A program made the translations under genes and the position numbers. From JANMCE01 sp963791625 (lineage in GTDB: Bacteria; Actinomycetota; Acidimicrobiia; Acidimicrobiales; Ilumatobacteraceae), in contig CAWBTA010000001.1 of assembly GCA_963791625.1 (NCBI GenBank), positions 1-64,000 of the forward strand: a stretch of 64,000 bases of DNA, in the 5' to 3' direction. The notes beneath the pieces are model-generated. The model was not told the DNA's origin, made no database searches, and saw only the letters and a program-made list of their open reading frames with translations. How positions within the stretch are numbered: the first letter of the stretch is position 1; the number at the start of each line of letters is the position of its first letter. Shown one piece after another: positions 19,907 to 27,339 of the stretch.

Positions 19907-20847
19907 CGTTCGCGCTCGGCACGTTCTCCGGAGCAGACGGCGTTCGGTTCGTCGGCATCGTCCGTGACGAGCGCGTGGTGCGATTCGATGGTGTGGAGTC
20001 CGTGCTTACGTTGCTGCAGGAATGGGATACCGGTCTGGCCGCTTTGCGTCATGCGGCTGATGTCGCACCCTTCGACGGCGGCGTGCCGATGAACGAACTC
20101 CACGTGCACCCGCCCGTCGATCTGCCCAGGCAGCTGTTCTTCACCGGGGCGAATTATCGCAAGCATGTGGTTGATCTGACCATTGACCAGGGGGTCGGTC
20201 CTGCCGGGTTGGCGGGCGATGAGTTGCGCCGTTGGGCCGAGCAGATGATGGACGAGCGCGCCGCCAACGGCGTGCCGTACTCATTCCTGAAGGCACCGTC
20301 GTCGATCATTGGTGCATTCGATGACATCGTGTTGCCACCTACGACGGAGAAGCCCGACTGGGAACTCGAACTTGGCGTGATCATCGGGCGGGGCGGCCGA
20401 AACATTGCCCGGTCCGACGCGATGTCGCACGTGGCCGGGTACGCCATCGTGAACGACGTTTCAGCCCGTGACCTCATTCCGCGCACCGACTACGCCATGC
20501 TCGGCACCGATTGGTTGCGCGGAAAGTCGCAGCCGACCTTCTGCCCCTTTGGGCCGTTACTGGTGCCGGCAGAGTTCGTCGCCGATCCGCACGACTTGCG
20601 GCTGCTGCTGACGCTGAACGGTCAACCGATGCAGGACGAATCAACTGCCGACATGCTGTTCGACATTGCGCGGCAGATCGAATACGTCTCGACGTATGCC
20701 GATCTGTGGCCGGGGGACCTGATCTCGACCGGGTCGCCCGCTGGGAACGGTACCCACTATGGCCGGTTCCTGCGCGACGGCGACATTGTCGAGGCGACCA
20801 TCACGGGCCTCGGCACCCAGCGCAACCGATGCGTCGCAGCGAGATGA
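19903..20847 (+). CDS. Fumarylacetoacetate hydrolase-family protein
   Basis: A 314-residue FAH-fold enzyme. Motifs: FFTGANYRKHVVDL, the metal-binding Glu pair in DWELELGVIIGRGGRNI, YAIVNDVSARDL, GKSQPTFCPFGP, and a C-terminal PGDLISTGSPAGNG. FAH-family enzymes hydrolyse or decarboxylate 1,3-dioxo or 2-hydroxymuconate-type products of ring fission with Mg2+. The ATG overlaps the P450 stop (ATGA), and its own stop overlaps the next ATG the same way. Likely role: processing the ring-cleavage product in the operon. Confidence 0.88.
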   Translation: MTFALGTFSGADGVRFVGIVRDERVVRFDGVESVLTLLQEWDTGLAALRHAADVAPFDGGVPMNELHVHPPVDLPRQLFFTGANYRKHVVDLTIDQGVGPAGLAGDELRRWAEQMMDERAANGVPYSFLKAPSSIIGAFDDIVLPPTTEKPDWELELGVIIGRGGRNIARSDAMSHVAGYAIVNDVSARDLIPRTDYAMLGTDWLRGKSQPTFCPFGPLLVPAEFVADPHDLRLLLTLNGQPMQDESTADMLFDIARQIEYVSTYADLWPGDLISTGSPAGNGTHYGRFLRDGDIVEATITGLGTQRNRCVAAR

Positions 20848-21722
20848 GCGATGCAATGCGGCTCGTTCAGAACATCTTCCTGCCGAACGCGGCGATGATT
20901 GCCGCAGAAGCTACCGGCGCGTTCTCGGCGCGCAGGGTCGACATTCAAACGAATTTCACCCGCTCGTCGCTTGACCAGCGTGCAGCGCTGCTCGACGGCA
21001 GCGCGGATGTTGCTGTTACAGCGCTCGACAACCTGTTCGACTGGAACCGATCGGACGATGCTCGTTTCCTTGCGGTCGCCCAGATCGAACGAACGACCTC
21101 GCTGCCGCTGTATCTCGCGGCGAGCCTCGGTTCGTTGACCGATCTCGCACTGCTTGAACGCCCTCGGCTTGTTGTCGATTCGCCGTCGAGTGGTTTCGGC
21201 ATCGCCCTTGTCGCTGCCGTCGAAGGTCTTGGCATCAGTCGCGAGCGACTCGAGATCGTCGCCGCTGGCGGCGTGAACGAACGTCTCGCCGCCCTGGCCG
21301 CAGGTGACGGCGACGTAGCGCTCCTTGCACCATTCGTTGCCGCTGCCGCCGCCGATGCCGGCCTGCGCGGCGCTGGAGCGTTGGAAGATCTGTACCCGGC
21401 CTATCCGGGTCTGGTTGTCGTGATGCTCGAACGCCCCGCGCCTGACGTGGCCCGAGCGGTGCGGGCGTATCTCGCGGCGCTGACCGACGGCCGGGACTGG
21501 CTCAACGACGACCCGCACGCCGGCGTGGCTGCGCTGATGGCAACGGGTCTACCCGAACCTGCTGCGCGTGCGCAGCTGGCGTTGTGCGGCTCCGGTCCGC
21601 TCACCGTCTCACGCGACGGCTTTGCGCTGCTCCGCGACCTCCGGACCGGCCAAGGCCTGCTGCCAGCCCGCAACAGTGACTATGACGACTTCGTCACCGA
21701 TCAATATCTTCAGGAGGACTGA
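20844..21722 (+). CDS. Leaderless periplasmic-binding-fold (NMT1/THI5-like) protein
   Basis: 292 residues with the SsuA/NMT1-type binding-protein fold: NAAMIAAEATGAFSARRVDI, DVAVTALDNLFDW, PRLVVDSPSSGFGIALVAAV and AGDGDVALLAPF. The N-terminus starts directly at strand 1 (MSDAMRLVQNIFLPN) with no signal peptide or lipobox, and no transporter genes flank it. It is therefore probably cytosolic. Some proteins of this fold are enzymes, such as 4,5-dihydroxyphthalate decarboxylase, so a catalytic role in the operon is possible. ATGA overlap upstream and a 1-nt gap downstream place it in the middle of the operon. Confidence 0.75.
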   Translation: MSDAMRLVQNIFLPNAAMIAAEATGAFSARRVDIQTNFTRSSLDQRAALLDGSADVAVTALDNLFDWNRSDDARFLAVAQIERTTSLPLYLAASLGSLTDLALLERPRLVVDSPSSGFGIALVAAVEGLGISRERLEIVAAGGVNERLAALAAGDGDVALLAPFVAAAAADAGLRGAGALEDLYPAYPGLVVVMLERPAPDVARAVRAYLAALTDGRDWLNDDPHAGVAALMATGLPEPAARAQLALCGSGPLTVSRDGFALLRDLRTGQGLLPARNSDYDDFVTDQYLQED

Positions 21723-21723
21723 C

Positions 21724-22764
21724 ATGCCCATCGGTGCGGTTGAAAGCGTGGTGTACGGCACGGACGATATCGGCGCCGCAGTAGCGTTCTACGAGGAGTT
21801 CGGTCTGCCGCTTGTATCGCGCAGCGAAACCGAGGCGACCTTCCGGTTGGACGAAGGGTCGCGGGTCGTCATCCGTCTCAGCGACGACCCGTCACTTCCC
21901 GCCCCGCACTTCGAGGGCAACGGCGTGCGCGAGACGATCTTCGGCATCGCCTCGCGTGAGGAACTCGATGAGCTCGCGGCCTCGCTCGTCACCGACCGAG
22001 AGGTCACCCGTGATGGCGACGGCACGATCCACTTCACGTCCGATTGCGGGATCCCGCTTGGTGTGCGGGTCTGGCAGCGCGCGCCCGTCGTCTACGCCCC
22101 CGACCCGGTCAATGCCGCCGACAACGTCAAGCGATTCAACCAGCATCGACGCTGGCGGGTGCGAGCCCGGCCCAAGACCATCAATCATGTCGTGTGGCGT
22201 GTCAGGAACTTTGAGGAGTCGTGGGTGTTCTTCCGTGACCGCCTCGGGTTCACCATGAGCGACTACCAGATCGACGCCGGCATCTTCGGCCGAGCGCCCG
22301 CGACCACGCAGCATCACAGCGTCTACTTCCAGCAGTTTGATGTGCTTGGCCCCCCGCCGTACCGAACCGGTTTCGACCACGTGTGTTACGGCGTGGAGGA
22401 CGTCGATGAGCTGTTCGCAGGTTGGAACTACATGGCCCGGCGCGGTTGGGCCAACCCCTTCGGCGGACCCGGACGGCATCGCATCTCATCTGCGATGTTC
22501 TGCTACCTGTTCGCGCCCTGCGGTGGGATGGCCGAGTACGGGGCCGACACCGATTACGTCGATGCCAGCTGGGTGCCGCGTCGATGGGAGCGTTCGTTCG
22601 GCGGGTTCATGTGGACCAGCCAGATCCTTCCGTTTCTGCCCGAAGAAGTCGAGTGGAACGTGTCGTTTGATGCCAGCAATCTGCCCGACGGCAGCGTTCC
22701 AACCAGGACCGGCGAACGGTTCCGCCCAGCGCCACCACCCGCCGCCGACCGAGGAGGTCACTGA
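21724..22764 (+). CDS. Two-domain VOC protein, extradiol dioxygenase-like
   Basis: 346 residues with two vicinal-oxygen-chelate modules. The N-terminal module (residues 1-115) begins GAVESVVYGTDDIGAAVAFY. The C-terminal module (about 150-300) carries candidate Fe ligands His in KTINHVVWRV, His in GFDHVCYGVED, and Glu in GGMAEYG. This matches type I extradiol ring-cleaving enzymes in layout. The 40-residue C-terminal extension (about 305-346) is unusual. AGGAGG precedes the ATG and overlaps the end of the previous gene. It probably opens a catechol-type ring made by the P450 and/or monooxygenase. Confidence 0.8.
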   Translation: MPIGAVESVVYGTDDIGAAVAFYEEFGLPLVSRSETEATFRLDEGSRVVIRLSDDPSLPAPHFEGNGVRETIFGIASREELDELAASLVTDREVTRDGDGTIHFTSDCGIPLGVRVWQRAPVVYAPDPVNAADNVKRFNQHRRWRVRARPKTINHVVWRVRNFEESWVFFRDRLGFTMSDYQIDAGIFGRAPATTQHHSVYFQQFDVLGPPPYRTGFDHVCYGVEDVDELFAGWNYMARRGWANPFGGPGRHRISSAMFCYLFAPCGGMAEYGADTDYVDASWVPRRWERSFGGFMWTSQILPFLPEEVEWNVSFDASNLPDGSVPTRTGERFRPAPPPAADRGGH

Positions 22765-23882
22765 TGCGTGCGGTTGTCATCGGAGGCGGCATCGCCGGGC
22801 TTTCGGCTGCGACTGGCCTGGCCCGACAAGGGGCCGAGGTCGATGTGGTCGAGGTTGGGTCCCCGCAGGAAAGCACCGGGGCCGGCATCTCGTTGCTCGG
22901 GAACGCGTTGCGAGCGCTTGACGAGTTGCAGTTGGCCGACCCTTGCCTGGAGGCCGGGTATGGCTTCGACACGATCGACATCGTCGACGGCGAAGGCAAC
23001 ATCTTGATGAGCGACCGACCGCCCCGAACCTTCCGGCCCGATCGGCCGGCGTCGTGCGGCATCCTTCGCTCGAAGCTGTACAACGTGCTCGCCAACGGCG
23101 CGACAGCCGGCGGTGCGCGTTTGCACTACGAGACGACGGTTACCTCGATGGTGCAGGAGAGCGGCGGTGTCGACGTCACGCTTTCCAATGGCCAGGAAAT
23201 TCGGGCTGATCTCGTTATCGCCGCGGACGGTACGTACTCGTCGACCCGTGCCTCAGTTTTCGGTGACGGTTTGGTGCCTGAGTACGCCGGTCAAGGCGCG
23301 TGGCGGATCACGTTTCCCCGGCCCGCCGAGCTGCAGGGCCTGGTCCTCATGCGTAACCGCGCCGGCCAAGCCGGTGGGGCGATCCCGTTGTCGGAGACCT
23401 CGTGCTACGTGTTCATTCTGGAGAACACCCCAGAGCGCGTTCGCATGAGCGACGACCAGCTACCAGAGCTTATGGCCGAACGGCTCGCCGGGTTTAACGC
23501 TCCCCTGATGGCCGCCGCCGCGGCCTCGTTGGGCGACGCGTCGGTGACCTATCGCCCGTTTGACATCTTGCTCGTGGCGAACCCGTGGCATCGCGGCCGC
23601 GTTGTGCTCATCGGCGACGCAGCGCACTCGCTTACGCCGCAGATGACATCGGGAGGCGGTCTCGCCCTCGAAGACTCGGTCGTGTTGTCACGCCTCATTG
23701 GTACCGGTCGTCCGATCCCGGATGTGCTCGATGAGTTCAGCGCGGCTCGGTATCCGCGGGTGAAGCAGGTTTACGACGCGTCACTGCAGATCTGCCAATG
23801 GGAACAACTCGCGGAATACGACCGATCGTTGATGCAACAACTGATGGGCCAGACCCACGCCTTTCTCGCCGGAGCGTTCTGA
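22764..23882 (+). CDS. FAD-dependent aromatic monooxygenase (salicylate hydroxylase-like)
   Basis: 372 residues, group A flavin monooxygenase. FAD motif GGGIAGLSAATGLARQG at the N-terminus, the DG motif AADGTYSSTRASVFG, and the second FAD motif GRVVLIGDAAHSLTP. NAD(P)H reduces the flavin, which hydroxylates an activated aromatic ring. The start overlaps the VOC stop by one base (TGATG), and the hydrolase-cupin gene follows after 1 nt. The substrate is not readable from sequence. Confidence 0.88.
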   Translation: MRAVVIGGGIAGLSAATGLARQGAEVDVVEVGSPQESTGAGISLLGNALRALDELQLADPCLEAGYGFDTIDIVDGEGNILMSDRPPRTFRPDRPASCGILRSKLYNVLANGATAGGARLHYETTVTSMVQESGGVDVTLSNGQEIRADLVIAADGTYSSTRASVFGDGLVPEYAGQGAWRITFPRPAELQGLVLMRNRAGQAGGAIPLSETSCYVFILENTPERVRMSDDQLPELMAERLAGFNAPLMAAAAASLGDASVTYRPFDILLVANPWHRGRVVLIGDAAHSLTPQMTSGGGLALEDSVVLSRLIGTGRPIPDVLDEFSAARYPRVKQVYDASLQICQWEQLAEYDRSLMQQLMGQTHAFLAGAF

Positions 23883-23883
23883 C

Positions 23884-25290
23884 ATGCAGCAAAAGGTCAC
23901 CTTCCCCTCCGATGGCCTCACGCTCACTGGCGTCGTGCACATTCCGGACGATCTCGCCGACGGCGAACGCCGGCCGGCAATCATGGTGCTGCACGGCTTC
24001 GGTGGTAGCAAGGACGGCCCGACGCATGTCGGCGAGGCCGGTTTGTACGAGTCGTTCGGCTACGTCGCCTTCCGATTCGATATGCGCGGCTGCGGCGAGA
24101 GCGGCGGGACGCGCGGGCACGTGCTCTGTCACGACCAAGTCGTCGACACGCAGTCGGCACTCACCTGGCTCGCCGCGCAACCCTACGTCGACCCCGCCGC
24201 GATCGCCGTGAGCGGTCAAAGCTTCGGTGGCGCGGTCGCGCTCTATACCGGAGGCATCGACGAGCGCGTCGCGGCAGTGATCTCGGTCGGCGGTTGGGGC
24301 AACGGGGCCCGCAAACTCGAAGGCCAACACCCCGGCCCGGGCGAGTGGCAGCGCTACTTGGACATGCTGGAACGCGGCCGAACACTTCGTGCCGAAACAG
24401 GCGAGACCCTGATGGTGAAACGATGGGACATCGTGCCCGTGCCCGAACACCTACGCCCACTACTACCGGCCGACCGCATCATGGACTTCCCGGTCGATAC
24501 CGCCCAAAGCATCTTCGACTTCAGCCCCGATGACGTCATCGGGGCCATCGCCCCTCGCCCGCTGCTGATCTACCACGGTGCCAACGACAGCGTGACGCCA
24601 ACCTCGGAGGCGTTGGAGATTTTCCGGCGAGCGAACGGCGTGCCCGAGTTGGCGATCCTTGCCGGCGACCACTTCCCGTTTGCCGAACCCGAACCACTGC
24701 TCGACGGCCTGATGCACGAGTGGCTCACGCGCAACCTGCCGATCCGTCGGTTGGCCTCGGCCCGCGGGCGAACCCGGCGCATTGTGACCGGAACGAACAC
24801 CGACGGGCGTTCGTACTTTGTGGAAGACGGCATCGCCCCGCACCATTTCCAGTCCGAGCACGCACCGAATGTCGCGGAGGTCATGTGGGCAACAGACGCG
24901 ATGCCGGCCGTTGTGAACGGCCACGACCCGGCCACGGCCGACAAGTTCTTTACCGCCGCCCCCGCCCCGAATGGCACGATCCTGCGCATCGTCGACTTCC
25001 CGCCCGACACCGAGTACGACGCCGAGGCCATGGCCCATTTCCTTGCCACCATCGTTCCCGAAGGCGAACATCAGCCGGCCGCCGCCCGCCACTTCTTCTT
25101 CCACACCACACACACACTCGACTACGCCATCGTTCTCGACGGCGAGATCTGGGCGCTCATGGACGAAGGCGAAACCCTGATGCGCCAAGGCGACGTCTTG
25201 ATCCAACGCGCCACCAGCCACTCATGGTCCAACCGCACCACCCGCGACTGCAAAATGGCATTCGTCCTCATCGACGGCACGACGGCCTGA
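23884..25290 (+). CDS. Alpha/beta hydrolase fused to a cupin domain
   Basis: 468 residues in two parts. Residues 1-285: alpha/beta hydrolase with LHGFGGSKDGPTHVGEAG (oxyanion side), nucleophile Ser in VSGQSFGGAVAL, Asp in YHGANDSVTPTSEA and His in AGDHFPFAEPEP. Residues about 295-468: a cupin with HHFQSEHAPNVAEVMWATDA and the two conserved boxes FFFHTTHTLDYAIVLDGEIW and GDVLIQRATSHSWSN. Each half resembles a separate family, so this is a gene fusion. It ends the plus-strand operon. A hydrolase of a ring-fission product joined to a binding or isomerase-like cupin is a reasonable guess. Confidence 0.85.
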   Translation: MQQKVTFPSDGLTLTGVVHIPDDLADGERRPAIMVLHGFGGSKDGPTHVGEAGLYESFGYVAFRFDMRGCGESGGTRGHVLCHDQVVDTQSALTWLAAQPYVDPAAIAVSGQSFGGAVALYTGGIDERVAAVISVGGWGNGARKLEGQHPGPGEWQRYLDMLERGRTLRAETGETLMVKRWDIVPVPEHLRPLLPADRIMDFPVDTAQSIFDFSPDDVIGAIAPRPLLIYHGANDSVTPTSEALEIFRRANGVPELAILAGDHFPFAEPEPLLDGLMHEWLTRNLPIRRLASARGRTRRIVTGTNTDGRSYFVEDGIAPHHFQSEHAPNVAEVMWATDAMPAVVNGHDPATADKFFTAAPAPNGTILRIVDFPPDTEYDAEAMAHFLATIVPEGEHQPAAARHFFFHTTHTLDYAIVLDGEIWALMDEGETLMRQGDVLIQRATSHSWSNRTTRDCKMAFVLIDGTTA

Positions 25291-25642
25291 CGCTGTAGGT
25301 GCCGGCAGCCTCATCCGGCGCTTGTCAAGCGGAATGTCGCGACGAGACCACGCTCCGCCCGATCGTTCCTGGCGAGCGCACCTCACCCCGGCCAATGACG
25401 ACGAGGTCGAGGGCAAGATGTGGAACAACACGTCAGCCGAGCCGGAGCGGAGGAACGCCGTATGGCCGACTCCGGTCCACCGGCCGTGGTCCCCGCCGCC
25501 ACCGACGATGAAACCGGAGTCGCACTCCTACGCGGCTGGTGTTGCTATGAAGGCGCTACGATGACTGGGTTGCCACCGGGCTGAGCCATCACGAACCAGT
25601 TATCGTTGATGTCGATGAGCGGCCGACGGCATCGGCTGGTGT
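25291..25642. other. Gene-free spacer between converging units
   Basis: The 352 nt between the hydrolase-cupin stop and the antitoxin stop contain no reading frame with family-like content and no clear terminator hairpin. A short frame ending in GATMTGLPPG and a stop is present but unsupported. It may hold remnants of a lost gene. Confidence 0.4.
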
Positions 25643-25963
25643 CTAGGCGTCGAGGAGCACGTGGCGATCGTTGAAGATCGCGGTGAGCTGCAGTTCGCCG
25701 CCGAGCTGGGCGATGATCGAACGGAGCAGTTCGATGGACAGGCCGATCTCGCCGGACTCGATCTGCGAAACGGCAGACTGGGATTTACCGATCAGCGCCG
25801 CTAGTTCTGCTTGCGTGAGCCCGAGTGCTTGGCGAAGCTCGCTGAGCTGGTACTCGGCTTGCTCGCGAAGCGCGGCGGCTTTGGTGTCGGCGATGCGCTT
25901 GGCGCGGACCGGGTCCTTCTTGGCCTGGTCGCGCAGTGCGCTGAACTTCTTGGTGGCGGGCAT
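25643..25963 (-). CDS. higA: HigA-like XRE antitoxin
   Basis: 106 residues. An N-terminal basic helix (KKDPVRAKRIADTKAAALRE) is followed by an HTH_3 domain: LRQALGLTQAELAALIGKSQ, then SAVSQIESGEIGLSIELLRS. A short Ile/Leu tail follows. Antitoxin-after-toxin order is typical of HigBA. ATG overlaps the toxin stop by one base (TGATG). It probably binds the palindrome in the upstream promoter. Confidence 0.85.
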   Translation of the reverse strand: MPATKKFSALRDQAKKDPVRAKRIADTKAAALREQAEYQLSELRQALGLTQAELAALIGKSQSAVSQIESGEIGLSIELLRSIIAQLGGELQLTAIFNDRHVLLDA

Positions 25964-26331
25964 CAGTTCAGTCCTTCCTTTTCGAGTTGCGTGAGGTGCT
26001 GGTCGTAGAGGTTGTCGGCGATCGGGATGTACAGGTCATACCAGGCGTTCCACTTCGGTGATCCGGTGTCGATGTCACCCTTGTGTCCACCGACAAGGAG
26101 GATCGCGGTGCGTCGAGGATCGAACGCGAACAGAAGACGGATCGATCGTTCGGCGCGGAGTTCTTTCATGTTCGGATGACGCGATTGGTGGATGTTGTCG
26201 ACCGCGGGCCTGCCAAGCCCGGGGCCATGTTCCTCAAGCAGCTCGACCCGACCGATGATGGCGTCCTGGTCCTCCTCGGAGAGGTCTTCGTACCAGTCGC
26301 CGAACTGATCGGTGTACTCGACCTCCCACAC
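25963..26331 (-). CDS. higB: HigB/Gp49-like RelE-fold toxin
   Basis: About 122 residues: VEYTDQFGDWYEDLSEEDQD, then GRPAVDNIHQSRHPNMKELR and RLLFAFDPRRTAILLVGGHK, the standard Gp49/HigB core of ribosome-dependent mRNases. Basic residues in KELRAERSIR are the likely catalytic patch. I chose GTG 26331 (M-W-E-V-E-Y) because a TATACT box ends 7 nt upstream and would start a leaderless mRNA there. ATG 26337 would begin only one base after that box. The family usually begins MW..E. Confidence 0.82.
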   Translation of the reverse strand: MWEVEYTDQFGDWYEDLSEEDQDAIIGRVELLEEHGPGLGRPAVDNIHQSRHPNMKELRAERSIRLLFAFDPRRTAILLVGGHKGDIDTGSPKWNAWYDLYIPIADNLYDQHLTQLEKEGLN

Positions 26332-26338
26332 GTTCATC

Positions 26339-26368
26339 AGTATAACTGATATCAGTTACACTAATCAA
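26339..26368 (-). promoter_or_regulatory. higBA promoter with a perfect palindromic operator
   Basis: On the minus strand TTGATT (26368-26363) and TATACT (26344-26339) are separated by 18 nt. The spacer and the edge of the -10 box carry the perfect 16-bp palindrome TAACTGATATCAGTTA (26343-26358). An HTH antitoxin is encoded downstream, so autorepression at this site is likely. Confidence 0.7.
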
Positions 26369-26623
26369 CCCTGTTGTGCCCGCCTCGACCCGAGCCTGCA
26401 TGCAACGTTCGAGGCTGCCACGCATCGTGAGCCGTGAGAACCTGTGTTCCGGGGTGAATACACTCACCTCATGGGGTTCGCAGCGCAGAATCGCAAGTAC
26501 CAAATATGTACCAGCACAGCGGTAAACAACGGGGAGTAGAGGGGAACAACGGGGAGTTGAACATCGCCGCTGGCCAGGTAAAATGGGCATCTACCAGGAG
26601 TTTCTCCGAGCAGCGGATTCGAC

Positions 26624-26669
26624 CTCATAACCCGAAGGTCACAGGTTCAAATCCTGTCCCCGCCACCAA
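26624..26669 (+). repeat. 3' half of an initiator tRNA gene; likely attachment-site scar (right copy)
   Basis: Identical over 46 bp to 10040-10085: anticodon loop CTCATAA, variable region, T arm, acceptor strand and encoded CCA. No tRNA 5' half lies upstream. The orientation is the same as the left copy, so the 16.5 kb between them looks like one integrated unit, or the space between two successive insertions into the same tRNA gene. Confidence 0.8.
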
Positions 26670-26695
26670 TGTGATGTCGCGAGACATCGGCAAGG

Positions 26696-26732
26696 CCCGA
26701 ACCCTTATTGGGGTTCGGGTTTCTTGCTTTTT
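26696..26732 (+). terminator. Intrinsic terminator downstream of the right tRNA fragment
   Basis: CCCGAACCC pairs with GGGTTCGGG around TTATTG, followed by a T-rich run (TTTCTTGCTTTTT). This is a canonical rho-independent terminator, probably that of the ancestral tRNA gene. A smaller GATGTC/GACATC hairpin sits at 26673-26688. Confidence 0.8.
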
Positions 26733-26764
26733 GGTTGTCCGTAGGGTCCGCATGGGCGTGGCGA

Positions 26765-26942
26765 TCATGGCGAGCAATGATCTGTCGCTCTCGGTGAGCA
26801 CCGGCTTGGTGGTGCGGCCGAGGACGGCGAGTTGGTGGCGCAGCACGATGATCTCCAGATCCTTGGATCGACCTGAGCGGACGGTGAGCGAAGCAAGACC
26901 GGCGAGCAGCCGGTAGAAGAGTCGAAACACGATCTGATTCTG
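26765..26942 (-). pseudogene. N-terminal fragment of an integrase-core transposase
   Basis: The minus strand encodes FYRLLAGLASLTVRSGRSKD, then LEIIVLRHQLAVLGRTTKPV and ESDRSLLAMIA. This corresponds to the first 60 residues of the transposase whose remnant lies at 7880-8648, where VEIVALRHQVMVLQRS is the matching segment. Nothing of the rest is present. It lies just outside the right tRNA-derived repeat. Confidence 0.65.
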
Positions 26943-27059
26943 TGCCGGACAGGCCTTCCGGGACGCACGACCGAGCAATTCGGCACCCACAGGATGCTGT
27001 TGCGAGTTCGTCCTTGGGAGGAGCCCGGCAGAGGTGTCGTCGTACCAAGCGAGGATGGT

Positions 27060-27197
27060 CCGTCGGTGCCCGGGGGTGACGAGACCTGCGTCGTACGCGA
27101 TGATCGTCGCCTGGGTACGGTCGCGCTCGGCGAGCTTCATGAAGACGCGTCCGACGTGTGTCTTCACCGTTGCTTCCGCCACGAAAATTGACGCAAG
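27060..27197 (-). pseudogene. C-terminal HTH fragment of a NarL/LuxR response regulator
   Basis: FVAEATVKTHVGRVFMKLAE and RDRTQATIIAYDAGLVTPG match the end of a NarL-type HTH domain, including the usual C-terminal A-Y-D-x-G-L-V. No receiver domain or start is found upstream. It is a dead gene end. Confidence 0.6.
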
Positions 27198-27339
27198 TGC
27201 TCTACGGTGTCGGTACGAGTTCGTTAGTGAGCGCCGGAAGTTGATAAGCGTACCGACCGCAAGGTCGGCGTCTGCGCAAACGCCGAGTTCGCACCCGACC
27301 ACGAACGAGTCGGGCGCTGGCGCAGCACCGCAGCCGCAG

